DNA from: Scortum barcoo
Lineage: Eukaryota > Chordata > Actinopteri > Centrarchiformes > Terapontidae
Assembly: GCA_023238725.1 (NCBI GenBank)
Contig: CM041547.1
Span: 19,911,144 to 19,975,143 of the forward strand
Direction: 5' to 3'
Length of the DNA: 64,000 nucleotides
The translations under genes and the position numbers were made by a program. Each line of letters begins with the position of its first letter. Positions within the stretch are counted from its first letter, which is position 1. The notes below the pieces were generated by a model. The model made no database searches and had not been told where the DNA came from. It saw only the letters and a program-made list of their open reading frames with translations. This document shows positions 45,901-56,190 of the stretch, piece after piece.

Positions 45901-46620
45901 GACTTTTCTTCCCCTTCAGAAGGTAGTGTCTGCTATTATGAAATCTAATACTAAATTTTACATGAAGACTGTGAGAAATGTAACAACTTTTTAAGCAACG
46001 AGTATGGGCAACACTTGGCAGACAGGAACTGAACATATTTCACATCTATATATTTATAATGTCATTAAAGAGTATCCTCAAGAGTATTTTTGACCTATAT
46101 ACACTACGCATCAATGCACAAGAAACAAGAACTGAACATGGAAGGTTGTTACAAGCATTATTACTATAAGAACTGTCAAAATGACTGATAAAATTATTAA
46201 CCTTGACTCCAACCTTGTTGCATTTTACTTTAAATGCAACCCATTAGTAGTTAATACACCACACTCCTTTAATACTCAATACACAGTGAATATAGGACAA
46301 CGTGTACATGACTTAATGGTGAATGGATTACACCCCAGAAAGACTACATTAGGTATTCAATTGTTGTGTCGTTTCCATTTATTTCCTTTTTAAAGTGACC
46401 ATTTTGTGACCCCCAAATGTTTTTGTGCTACTCAATGCATGTTGTTTGTTGTGTTCGTCTATACTCACCCACTATCTGGCTCTGGCCTCTGACTGTGTCA
46501 CTGTCATTGGGACTCAGCTTGTTCAAGTCTAGTCTCTGGTCTGTGGAGGGAGGCCAGAAAGAAGAGGTGGAGCAAGCGCAGGAGAGAGAGAGAGACAGAG
46601 AGAGAGAGAGAGACAGACAG

Positions 46621-46675
<55 letters not shown>

Positions 46676-49600
46676 CAGAGAGAGAGACAGAGTACCACGA
46701 GACAAACAGGAAATGAGAATAAAGATGAAAGAGAAGAGAGAGGATTCATCAGTGTCAGAGAGATACATGTAAACTAGCATGTGTTCGGATGCATTTTTTC
46801 CTCTTTGGTCCCATTGCTCTGTATCATTTACATCACTCAGTCAATTCCTCTCTCCCTCATTATCCGTCTCTCATTCTTCTGTCTGTAGACCGCAGCTTGG
46901 CTGTGCCCTGGAACAGATGGTCTGGTCTGTGGAACAGCCATGGGCTGTAAAAATCTCACTGAGCATCGGTACAGAGCAGGCTTCAGTTCAAATGCAGAGG
47001 TCAAACATTTGACAAATTTCAGTACAAAGCCTGCACTATTCCACTCAGTCTTAGCATGGACATGAACTTCTGCCAAAGTCTGGAAACTCTTTGTCTGAAC
47101 TTCTTAAAGTCTGCGGAATTTGAGAGCGAGGGAGAAAAGAGAGAAATCAGGCGGAAAGGAAAAAAAAAAAACAGAGAAAAGAACAGACAAAAAAAAAAAT
47201 GTTCAAGTTGCCTGCAGACATGAGAAATGCCACTATCTGCTCTCTGTTGTCTGGGTGTCATGCAGATCAGCTCAGGATGTCTGTCTAGACTAAACAGGGA
47301 CCAAAACAGGCAATGGTCAAACCGTTACAAGGCTGGCCGGAGGTCAGCAGCCACAGAGAAAACAGAGCGCATGCACACACACACACACACATACACACAC
47401 ACAGTGTAAAATGTACGCAGAGAAGTGTACTTACGAGTGCATACATCTGAATACGTATGCAGTCATATATAGAAAGACAAGACACACAGACACTCACTGC
47501 AATTACACATAAATGTTACATTCAAGCCATGACACTCTACAATTATACACAAATATTTTAGTCAAAACAGTGCCCTCTCCAAGCCCTGTGGAGGGGACAA
47601 AACTGCAACTGCTGTCAAATTCCACACAAAAAACAAAGGAATGACAAATACTTGCAGGGGGAGAGACCACAACAGAGAGAACACAACAAATCTACGCTTA
47701 CACTTAAATAGCTGTACAATTATGCATGTCTGCGTGAAATGACCGGTTGTCTAGATCGGCAGACGGAGATAGAGGGAGGTTAGTCACAATGGCATTTGTG
47801 TGTGTACATGCTGCCAGTCTATGGAGGAGACTGAAGGGGAAACTGAGGGGTGAGGAGGAGGCCAGGAGAGAAAGGAAATGCAGAGGCAAACCACTCACAG
47901 CTGTGGCACAAGGTTCAGGTTTCCTGTGTTGCTCCAGGAAAACAACAGTGTCAGGGGCTTCTAGGAAAAGCGATGGGATTCTTTCCCGGTTTCTGCCTAC
48001 AGAGCCGCAGGCCCGGAGAGCAGGTACCAGCTCACCATGCAGGAAGAAAAATAAAAGCACTCCAGACCTACAGAAGCTACAACTGTCTGGCACTGCTTTT
48101 ACTAGGAGCCATTTACTAAAGCCTCTGTCTCATTTATCCAGTTAGCTTCTGACATGAGACATTTTTTACAGTAATTGTAGGGTGATTGGCTCATCCTGTT
48201 CTGGCGGGGGGCAGGGGTTGACCCCTCTCGCACGCAGGTCTGGCCTCTGTCAGACCTAGTGAAGGAGACGGGACACTAAAAGGAGCTACTCTATGTTCTG
48301 TCACTTAGGCCTGACAGCAGCACTGTGCTATTAAGTGCTGCTTCTTATCACACTGCTGGTCTGAGACTGGCTTGATAGATGTGGCCTCGTTTCACCATTA
48401 GGGCTGAGGCAATACAGATGACTGACGTCTCGTGAATGACTGCAATTAATAATTCAAATGTTATTCTCTGCCCCGGGAAAGAATAATTACTTGAGTAAAC
48501 AATGACAAAAAAAAAAAAGCTCACAAATGTGAAACAATCAAGTATTTTTGGGGCAATTCTGTGCTGCAACTATACTATAATTACATACATGCAGTTTAAA
48601 ACAGGGCGCCTTTAATACGCAACATGGACAAAGCAGGGTCACACAGTTCCACTGTGAGCTTAGACTCTTAACATGGACAGAAACAGCCATCGACAGATTC
48701 ATTAGAGTGACACTGACACTTACAGCCTGTGTCTTTAAGGCGGTTGATAGCGTTGGACAGAAGGCGGACACAGCCCAAGAAACCAGCCCCTTGCTTCTTG
48801 TGAATCTTCTTGTGATTCCACACGCTGATGGTGATTGAGTCTGACTTTCCGATGTATCTGAGGGCAAAGAGAGAAGGAGGAGACATAATTAATATTACAC
48901 AACGCGAGGCTCTTTCACAAATACTGTGAGAATCAATGCGTAAAGCGTCATTGCTGTGTTATATTTGCATAATTGCGTCACTAAACCTTACAAGAGGAGT
49001 ACTAGTAATGTCAACATGTGACAGCTGATGTGTTGGCTCACTCAGGATATCCCCAGCAATGCAGGGGAGACACACATCCGCTACAGAGGCTACCGCTAAG
49101 TCGCCTCGCCAAGGACACATTACAAGACACAGTCGGGACACGGAGGCGGAAGAGGAAGGTGGGGTGGCTGATACGGATTTTCCAGTCAGCAAATGCGAAT
49201 GTGTGAATGTGACCTCGAGAATCACTCGTGATGTTCGCGGCAGTCCCTCCCCACACGAGAGGGGGAGTGAGGCAGAGGACTGAGGAGGGAGAGATGCAGC
49301 AGAGATGATGACGCTGTGACGAGCAGCAATCGAGCTGTTGCAACTATGAAAATCCTCTAAAACGTGAGAACGTTTCTAATAACCATCAGACTGAGGAAAA
49401 AGTGTCTACATTTGTTCTAAAAAATAGCTTTTTAAATTATGCTGGCATTACACTTTCAGCTCTCCAGCCCCGTTTAGTTAATATGAAAAATCAAACTGAC
49501 CAGCTTGATTAAAAATGTAACTGGGTATGAACAGTCATCAATCAGGCTGTTAAACGTAAGGTTGGAAAATTAGTTATATAACTCAAGGGGTGTTTGCCTC

Positions 49601-52600
49601 CAAGTAAACTATTTTTAAGCAACTTAATGACAAGTTCATAAACTATACTGTAAACATGTGACAGACACTACATACATATCCTCTGTAAAATCACTGTATT
49701 TGCTATGTGATCCTCTTCTTTCCCGCCTCAGAAATTTAACACTATCACATATTAAGAGGTCAGATCAATTACACACCAAAAGATAACAAAATACAACCAC
49801 AAGAGTCTATAGCCAAGCTATCAGCTCTGTGAGGTGGTGCTACAGCAGAGCAGTGCTTTGAGGTAAAGGTTAACGTCAGCACGTTGGGCGGGTGTAATGT
49901 TGATCATAATGATCATCTTGGTTTAGTGAGTCAGCATGCAAATGTCTGCTAATTAGCGCTAAAAACAAAGCACAGCTGAGGACAATGGGAATGTAATTAG
50001 TGTTGCAGGTGTGTGATCATCAATCCAACTATTGGACAACTGGAATTTTGACCAACGATGGTGCTAGATGGAAAATGGGATTATGAATTTAATGATTAAA
50101 AGTCAGTAGATCACCAAAGTCTATGGGCTTCACCCTCTGGGAACCATAAAATGTCTAAAATTTCACTACAATTCATCAAACTGTTAATATTTCAGTCTGG
50201 ATGAAAGCATTGGAATGACATTACAATCGCTTGAGCCAGCAACATGCCTAAAAACAACAATGCAAAGCAAAAACGGTTTTCCTGCTATGCAAGTATAGAG
50301 CACGGTCAGGTAATTATATTGTATACAAACAGCTGAAGATGTGTAGGCACAGCTAGATGAAAAGGGCAGATTATTTCCTGGCTGCCTATGCTGGTCTCCT
50401 CCAGTGCCTTTTGTGCTATTTCTCTCCCTCTCCTCGTTTGTCAGGCAAGACCAAGGGTGTGATAATATCTCACCATGTGAACCTGTTGTGGCACATCTGC
50501 TCGGGTGGGCTCCCTCCTTCAGTTGAAAACTAATCATCTGTACGCTTCGCAGAACTGCATCCCACTATAATTATCATGCTGCTTACCAAAAGGGATATGA
50601 AACAATGGGGCTGTGAGTAAGACGTCTGGACATTTTGAGTCAATGCCAAATGCCTGTCTGGGGTGCGATGTGAGAGCGTTGCTATGTCAGACAGACGTGA
50701 CGGGAGGGAAGTATTACAACCAAACCCTAGTCATCTGGATCACTCTCCATGTAATAAAATTCATTAGTCTGGCTACAATTTTTAATACCAGTCATAGGCA
50801 ATAATACACGCACGCACACACACACACACACACACACACAGCATGAGAGACAATGGGAAAATTGCAATAAAAAGGAAAAAAGCAAAGCAAATTTAAAGAG
50901 TCAGATGTATCTAAATACATCCTTTTATTTGGCAGTCTGCATGTTACTGCCAAGAACATATGGTCAGAGTGAAAGGAAAACTTTACAATACAGCAACGCT
51001 ACAGTCACAATGTGAGATGCAAACAGATCAAGTGGGAAAGCCAAGATTCACAGTCTGGGACTATCAACCTTCTGACTGACAGACCTTTAAATGTGTGAAC
51101 TAGCTGAGAGGAACATGGCTCAACTAATTTGATAAAAGTAGAATTAGCTTTTAAATCCACATATTCACTCAGCTATAAGACCTGAAAATCCATTGAATCA
51201 GACACCAAATAAACAGTTTAATAAATAATTTCTCCAATAAACATATACAAATATCAGGAGAATCTCTTGTGGTACTTGTGTCTTTCCCTTTGTTCAGACT
51301 TATTCCATAGTCCATAGTCCATAATAATACTACAGATCTAATAAAGCCATTAATGGTGGTGGTGCTGTTTAACTTGGTGCTTCCACAGAAATTGGATGGA
51401 GGGAGGAAAATGGCTAGATGAGTGGGCGTAAATAATTTGAGTCTAGACTGAGCACTTAACATTGCAGATGTATTATTTAATAATGCCGTGTTTGAAGAGC
51501 TCCTAATTAACCAAATGCGATTGTGAGTGCACACTGCAGGGAGACTCCAAAAATGCTTGAAAACACTTGCTATGAAGATGAGGGTCCTTCAAAATAAGTC
51601 ATTATATCACTGATAATGAACGTGTACTTTTACTCAGGAGCGGTTGTTATGCTAATGCTTCCTTAATTTCAATCGTGTCCTGTAGTTTTTAGCGATGGCC
51701 TGTTTTACAAACTTGTTGCAGGCAGACTGAGTGTGAGAGGCAGGCAGCCAGATCGTCTGCTATCCTTGGCATGCCGGCCACATCCAGCAACAATGCTGAG
51801 GGGGTCACAGTTCACGGGCCACTTTGCTGGCTGCGGCTGACCAATGAAACCAAGGCCCTGGACACACACAAACACATACGCACGCTTCCACAAGACTTCT
51901 ACACTCTCACATGAGTGCATACAACAAATGGAAAAAAAGAGTCACTGCCAACAGCTTTAATGCACTAGGCTGTATTCGGAACACCAGGTGTTGCGGGCCC
52001 TATTTTAATAAGTGTGAGCCAGCCAGACGGCCTTCTAGGCTGCTCTCAGTCAATTAAAACTTCTTCCTTCCATCACACCACCTGAGAGTCCTTCTGCTGG
52101 CCATGAGGATAAACACTGACAGACAGCGAGGGGGGTACACTGACATTCAAACTTATCACTGGCACAGAAACTCAAGCTATTTTCACAGAGACTCCAGTCT
52201 GCTGGGATAAATTAGCAGAGAGAGACACTCCGTCGAGCCACGAGTCTTGTGTTCTCTTCTCCATTGATCCATCTTTAAGGTGCGCTTACATGAGCGTGAC
52301 TTTTTCCCCCCACTCTTGTCAAATGTGACATGAGCAGCTCATTTAACGGCCATGTAGAGAGAGAGGGTCCTGTCTCCCCAGCAACCAAACAAACGGAGAC
52401 ATGTGCTTCCTCTCGCTGTTGGCTATGCATGACGGTTGGATAAACACCGGGGCGAATACTGGAAACTTTCACTCTCACATTTTCACTCACGCGCTCCGTC
52501 TGTAGTTTTTTTTTCCAGGTTACTTTCACAGGACAAACCATCTTTGGGAAAAGCGATCAGGGTACAACAAGACATGCACGTGTTTCAGTCAATGGAATAA

Positions 52601-54391
52601 AATACTATTGGAGGAGCCCCTCCTTTTTTGTTTCTTTAAATACTGCTCCAAGGAACATTTTTAGACTGGAGCTGAAGGGTTATGTCATCACAGAGTATCT
52701 AGATAAGTGAGAGACCAGATGCATGAGCTGTTTACATCTGTTGCTGTTTAGGTCCTGTTAATGGCACAGCCTGACACTTCTCAGTGTGCTCACTTATTGA
52801 GGTTAAAGAAAGAAAGACATAAAAAGTGAGGCATTGTAAAAGACCAAACTGCTGTTTGCAATCAGATGAAGTCTTTTAGGAAGGTGGGAGGTATTCAAGT
52901 AAACAAAGAAGGAATCTTTGAAAACAGATGTCAGAAGTGACTGCGTGAGAAGTGACAAAGCTTTTGGGACTCACAGGTCATAGTGTTGATTCCACTTGGG
53001 GTCAAGTGTGTTCCTCACAGTGTCTGTAGAGTGGCATTGCCCTGAACCGTCCACGACGACCTTGGCAAAGGGATCAGGCAGACCTGCAGGGAGGGAAGAA
53101 AAAGCAGTCAGCCACATTCACAGAGAATAAACACCAGATAACAAATAATTTAACAAGACAGAAATGACAACATTACATAGCAGTGTTAACTTGCTACATG
53201 ACAGATGGTGCTAAATACAACTGACACAGATGCTGTGGTGTCTACAACACTGCTGTGGGACCAGTCCAGACTAGCCACAGATTACTCATTGTTTACTTCC
53301 ATAACTCTTTTGCATTTGGAGTCCAACACTGAGGTCCTTTGGTGACAAAAGTAAAGTTGTGGATATACTAAGCCGGTCTGGTGTGAAAATACACTTTGCT
53401 GAATACATTGGAAAATTAACCGATAAGAATCATTTATCAGAAAAAACACCAAAAGGTTTGAGTTGGCAGCAGTTTCTTGCTTTTCTCAGTTTTATACTGA
53501 TAGATCACTTTGGCCTCTGATGATTAATGTGACAGATGTTTTTGGTTATTTTTTGACATTCAATACACCTGGAGAACCGTTGAAAATGCAATCTGGTCTT
53601 AATCCTGCCACAATCTATGTTTATGATTGATATGTTGGACCTGTGTGTGACGTTTTCCTTGTTGCACATATAGATGTTGCTGAAGTAAGCACAAGTAACT
53701 GACCTGAACACAACATAAAGACAGAACAGACGAGCACTCAGACATTTTTATCTATGGTTTGAGTGCGGCTCTCTGCCATCTCCCTAACTGAGTGTTTGCT
53801 CAGCTACTGAGCATTGGAATGGCAGGAATGGGTACCGCAGAAACCACCTGAGTGAGCAGAGGACCTTTACATGCTCATTCACCATGACAGCCTGACCCAA
53901 ACACACCAAAACACTCACAACACTAAAGACGCCTACACGTGAGTTATTAAGTCTTTAGTGGAGGGATGAACTGGTTATTTTACGCCAAGTGGTCACAGAA
54001 AAGTTGCCCAAAAATGGAAATATATTCACTTTATTTTAAGAACATTTTATGAGTTTAGTATGTCAGGAATTACATTAAAGTCTTTATATGTTTAAAGTAA
54101 GGGGGCACAGAGTAGACAACACTACTACTCCCAAGGACATACGTAGTAAATCATCCACATTTGTTGAAATGGTGAAATAATAAGATCCTAGTGTGTCGCT
54201 GAAGGCTGGTAGCAGCTGACAGAAGGCACTTTATCAGCACCAAGTGACCCAAATTTTACGGTGCATGCATCATAAACCAAAATGGAAAACCAAACAGGGT
54301 GTGAAGAGAAATATAGGCTTATAATAAACAACTGTGATTGGCAGATACTTACGGAAGAAGTCTTTCTTCACCAGGTTTTTGGCGCAGAGGA
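30819..54391 (-). CDS. smurf2: SMURF2 HECT-type E3 ubiquitin ligase (first coding exon outside window)
   Basis: SMURF2 ubiquitinates SMADs, TGF-beta receptors and other targets, damping TGF-beta/BMP signalling. Exons, 5' to 3' on the - strand: 54353-54391, 52975-53083, 48724-48857, 46469-46540, 45648-45732, 45350-45433, 44576-44790, 42821-42905, 41585-41743, 36548-36749, 34932-35035, 34569-34683, 33538-33716, 32789-33047, 32460-32661, 31014-31089, 30819-30918. All have GT donors and AG acceptors, and together give 2219 bases. The first exon present starts in phase 1 at VLCAKNLVKKDFF. One upstream exon of 3n+1 bases (about 52, encoding the extreme N-terminus) would complete about 756 residues, against 748 in human. 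Three WW domains, including the one in the exon at 45350-45732, fit SMURF2. No such first exon was found up to 64000. Confidence 0.96.
31090..36547 (-). other. smurf2: smurf2 introns within the HECT region
   Basis: The longer introns are 31090-32459, 33048-33537, 33717-34568 and 35036-36547. I see no gene, structured RNA or intact mobile element. Four tandem CACTCC units lie at 35795-35818. About 33955-34510 resembles a diverged teleost repeat, but no ends were found. Confidence 0.6.
35795..35818. repeat. (CACTCC)4 tandem repeat
   Basis: Four perfect 6-base units in a smurf2 intron, flanked by C-rich sequence. Confidence 0.9.
38725..38762. repeat. (CA)19 microsatellite
   Basis: Uninterrupted dinucleotide run of 38 bases; likely polymorphic. 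Confidence 0.95.
39871..39902. repeat. (TA)16 microsatellite
   Basis: Uninterrupted 32-base TA run in a smurf2 intron. Confidence 0.95.
41585..46540 (-). CDS. smurf2: smurf2 exons for the C2-WW linker and three WW domains
   Basis: Six exons between 46540 and 41585. WW1 is split between 45648-45732 (LFDNDLPDG) and 45350-45433 (WEERRTASGRIQYLNHITRT...QWERPTR). The exon 44576-44790 is a Ser/Pro/Thr-rich linker ending in HTPPDLPEGYE. WW2 continues in 42821-42905 (GQVYFLHTQTGVSTWHDP). WW3 is in 41585-41743 (LPPGWEIRNTATGRVYFVDH and TTQFTDPRL). WW2 and WW3 bind PPxY motifs of SMADs and adaptors. The exon 46469-46540 carries GQSQIVV, two residues longer than the mammalian GQIVV that I recall. Confidence 0.95.
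41744..44575 (-). other. smurf2: smurf2 introns flanking the WW2 exon
   Basis: Introns 41744-42820 and 42906-44575. Nothing but short random ORFs is seen. Confidence 0.6.
44791..46468 (-). other. smurf2: smurf2 introns around the WW1 exons
   Basis: Introns 44791-45349, 45434-45647 and 45733-46468. The first carries a short vertebrate-telomere-like run at 45129-45145. No gene is seen. Confidence 0.6.
46581..46692. repeat. GA-rich polypurine array (GAGA with ACAG interruptions)
   Basis: About 112 bases of nearly pure AG dinucleotides with regular ACAG units. On the smurf2 sense strand it is a CT-rich tract starting about 40 bases upstream of the exon at 46469-46540, so it may act as an extended pyrimidine tract and can form triplex DNA. 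Confidence 0.9.
47373..47404. repeat. AC microsatellite, interrupted
   Basis: (AC)n with one AT interruption, in a smurf2 intron. Confidence 0.9.
48724..54391 (-). CDS. smurf2: smurf2 exons for the C2 domain
   Basis: Exons 54353-54391, 52975-53083 and 48724-48857 encode the calcium/phospholipid-type C2 domain that targets the ligase to membranes and autoinhibits the HECT domain. Visible blocks are LCAKNLVKKDFF, LPDPFAKVVVDGSGQCHSTD, NTLDPKWNQHYDL, YIGKSDSITISVWNHKKIHK and GAGFLGCVRLLSNAIN. They match SMURF2 nearly residue for residue. The introns between them (53084-54352 and 48858-52974) show no other gene. Confidence 0.95.
49805..50225. repeat. Interspersed repeat, longer copy of the 3986-4215 family
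   Basis: Blocks such as AGCTCTGTGAGGTGG, CAGAGCAGTGCTTTGAGGTA, CTAATTAGCGCTAAAAACAA, AGCACAGCTGAGGACAATGG, ATTTTGACCAACGATGGTGC, CACCAAAGTCTATGGGCTTC and ATATTTCAGTCTGGATGAAA match, in order, a widespread teleost repeat that I recognise but cannot name securely. The first half aligns with 3986-4215. No terminal repeats or target duplication are evident, so the class is unknown. Confidence 0.6.
50815..50840. repeat. (CA)13 microsatellite
   Basis: Uninterrupted CA run of 26 bases, preceded by CACGCACG. Confidence 0.95.
53084..54352 (-). other. smurf2: smurf2 intron between the first two exons in the window
   Basis: A 1.3 kb intron. The 53400-53560 part weakly resembles the repeat at 55905-56190, but not well enough to annotate. 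Confidence 0.6.
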
Positions 54392-55904
54392 CTGAAAGAA
54401 AAAAACAAAGAGTGGAGCATTAGTGTAACATAAATGTTGAGAGTCACAAACAGTAAAGCGGGGGTTTTATTTGTTAGAAAAGTGGCAGGAATGTGCATGG
54501 GTAGTCAGCAGGAAATGATTTGTCTAGTTCAGGATTCAAGTAGGGAAACACTGCTGGGAACGACCTGAGTGAGTTAAACACACACCGATTTTGGTACATC
54601 TGACTCAATCCATCTCTTACCTACATTAAGAGAACACCATAACACAACACTATGCCTAAAATGTATATCAAGACAGCCGCATCAACAACAGCAAAGGAAG
54701 CAACTCCTTAGCTAAAGATCTGAAACTTTATCATTAGAATAAAAACACTTGTATATGAAGACACGTCACTCATACTCTCCACTATGAAATCAGCCTTTAA
54801 GCTGGAGGAGGAGATGTCTTGCTTCCTCTCTTTCCCGAACCAGGCGGCTTGCAGCAGAGAGCCCGACCCCCTCGATCTACTCTGAGAGCCATGGAGGTGG
54901 TTGCTGAGGTGATGAGGCAGAGCCAGATGGACGAGGAAGCTCAGTCACCACCTGGGCGTCTGGGGTTACAGTTACAGCCTGTGAGTCAGGCACATGGAAA
55001 TACAGTTTTGGCTTGGCTTATTTATGCGATAGAGTTTTCTGAGGAACAGACACTAAGTGGTCTGGACACTGATGTGGCTGATTCATTGGTCTGAAGCGAG
55101 ATGAGAATATAATTACATGACTGCACTGTGTATCTTGTTAAAAACAGACTACGGTGATTGTTTTATATTTAACCTGGATTCTGTTTCCAATAATATTTCA
55201 GAGTTTTTAGATTTTACAGAAAGTTGTTTACCCATTCCACTTGAAACCTCTAAGTAGGAGACATCCTCTGTCCATTAGTTTAGCCTCTGAAATGAACAAT
55301 ATTTGCATTTTTTCAGTGAGGAGGAAGAGTACAATATTATGAATTAAAGTTTCAAAACAAGTATAAAATGAGTCATACCTCATAGTTAAATATTTTTTTA
55401 ACATTAATAGCTTTGAATTTTATAAGATGCATCATGGCCTACACTGGTGTTATCATCGACTAACTCACAGTGATTCAACTTATATTCTGCAAGAATACAG
55501 GTTAGGTTACTCCATGATCAATTCAAATACTTTGTTTTGTTTGTGACTGCAATGTTAGCATAATTTATCTTGGGTATTCTTGATTTAAATTGCATTTTGG
55601 GCCTGTTCAGCTTTTCAAATCAATCAAATCAATAAATAATAATAATTCATTAAATACTGTATTTTGGGAGAGGAATAATCTGGAAATGTTCTGCTGATAA
55701 AGAAAGCCATCACATCACCATGAACGGCATCCATCCACAATATGGTCCATGACATACAGTTCCAGTTTTGTTTATATAATGGTCGACTGGTGTTAAGATG
55801 ACGGCTGCAGTGTGACAGGCAACATGCTGCCATATGAGCCCATTTCACACCTTTCATGGGTGACATCTGCCTGACGTCTAGTCCAGCTCCAGGGCTGATC
55901 GGAG

Positions 55905-56190
55905 CGCTAAAAGGATCAATGAAATAATTGACAGAAAAAGAACTGGCAACTATTTTACCAATTATAATCACTTTATTGTTAAAGTAATTTTCCAACATTT
56001 ATCTAGTTCCAGCTTCTCAAATATGATAGTTTGTTGTTTTTCTTTGTCTTACGTGAAGGCAAACTGAATCTCTTTGGGGCAAAACAAGAAATCTGAAGAT
56101 GATTTTTTGCTATTTAAAAGACCAAACATTTGATAGGTCGATCAGTTAATAATCAGTAGATTAATGAATCAGTCAGTAGTTGCAGCCCTA
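55905..56190 (+). mobile_element. Interspersed repeat ending in TAGTTGCAGCCCTA
   Basis: It carries AATAATTGACAGAAAAAGAA, AGTTCCAGCTTCTCAAATAT, TTTTTCTTTGTCTTACGTGA, CAAACTGAATCTCTTTGGGG and the terminal GTAGTTGCAGCCCTA. These are marks of a very common teleost repeat, probably a hAT-type non-autonomous DNA transposon. A related, more decayed copy is nested at 16165-16500. Exact ends and target duplication were not verified. Confidence 0.55.

Larger units (their letters stand above)
46541..48723 (-). other. smurf2: smurf2 intron with purine-rich tract
   Basis: A 2.2 kb intron. It has a long GA/CAGA array right behind the 46469-46540 exon and an AC-rich run near 47373-47404. No gene is seen. 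Confidence 0.65.
48858..52974 (-). other. smurf2: smurf2 intron inside the C2 domain
   Basis: A 4.1 kb intron. It contains the interspersed repeat copy at 49805-50225 and a (CA)13 run at 50815-50840. The rest shows no gene. Confidence 0.65.

Noticed and set aside
46417..46780. ORFs rich in RERD or SLSL repeats on both strands
   Set aside because: They are translations of the GA microsatellite, not proteins.
53400..53560. Possible third copy of the 55905-56190 repeat
   Set aside because: Only scattered short matches; below what can be supported by eye.
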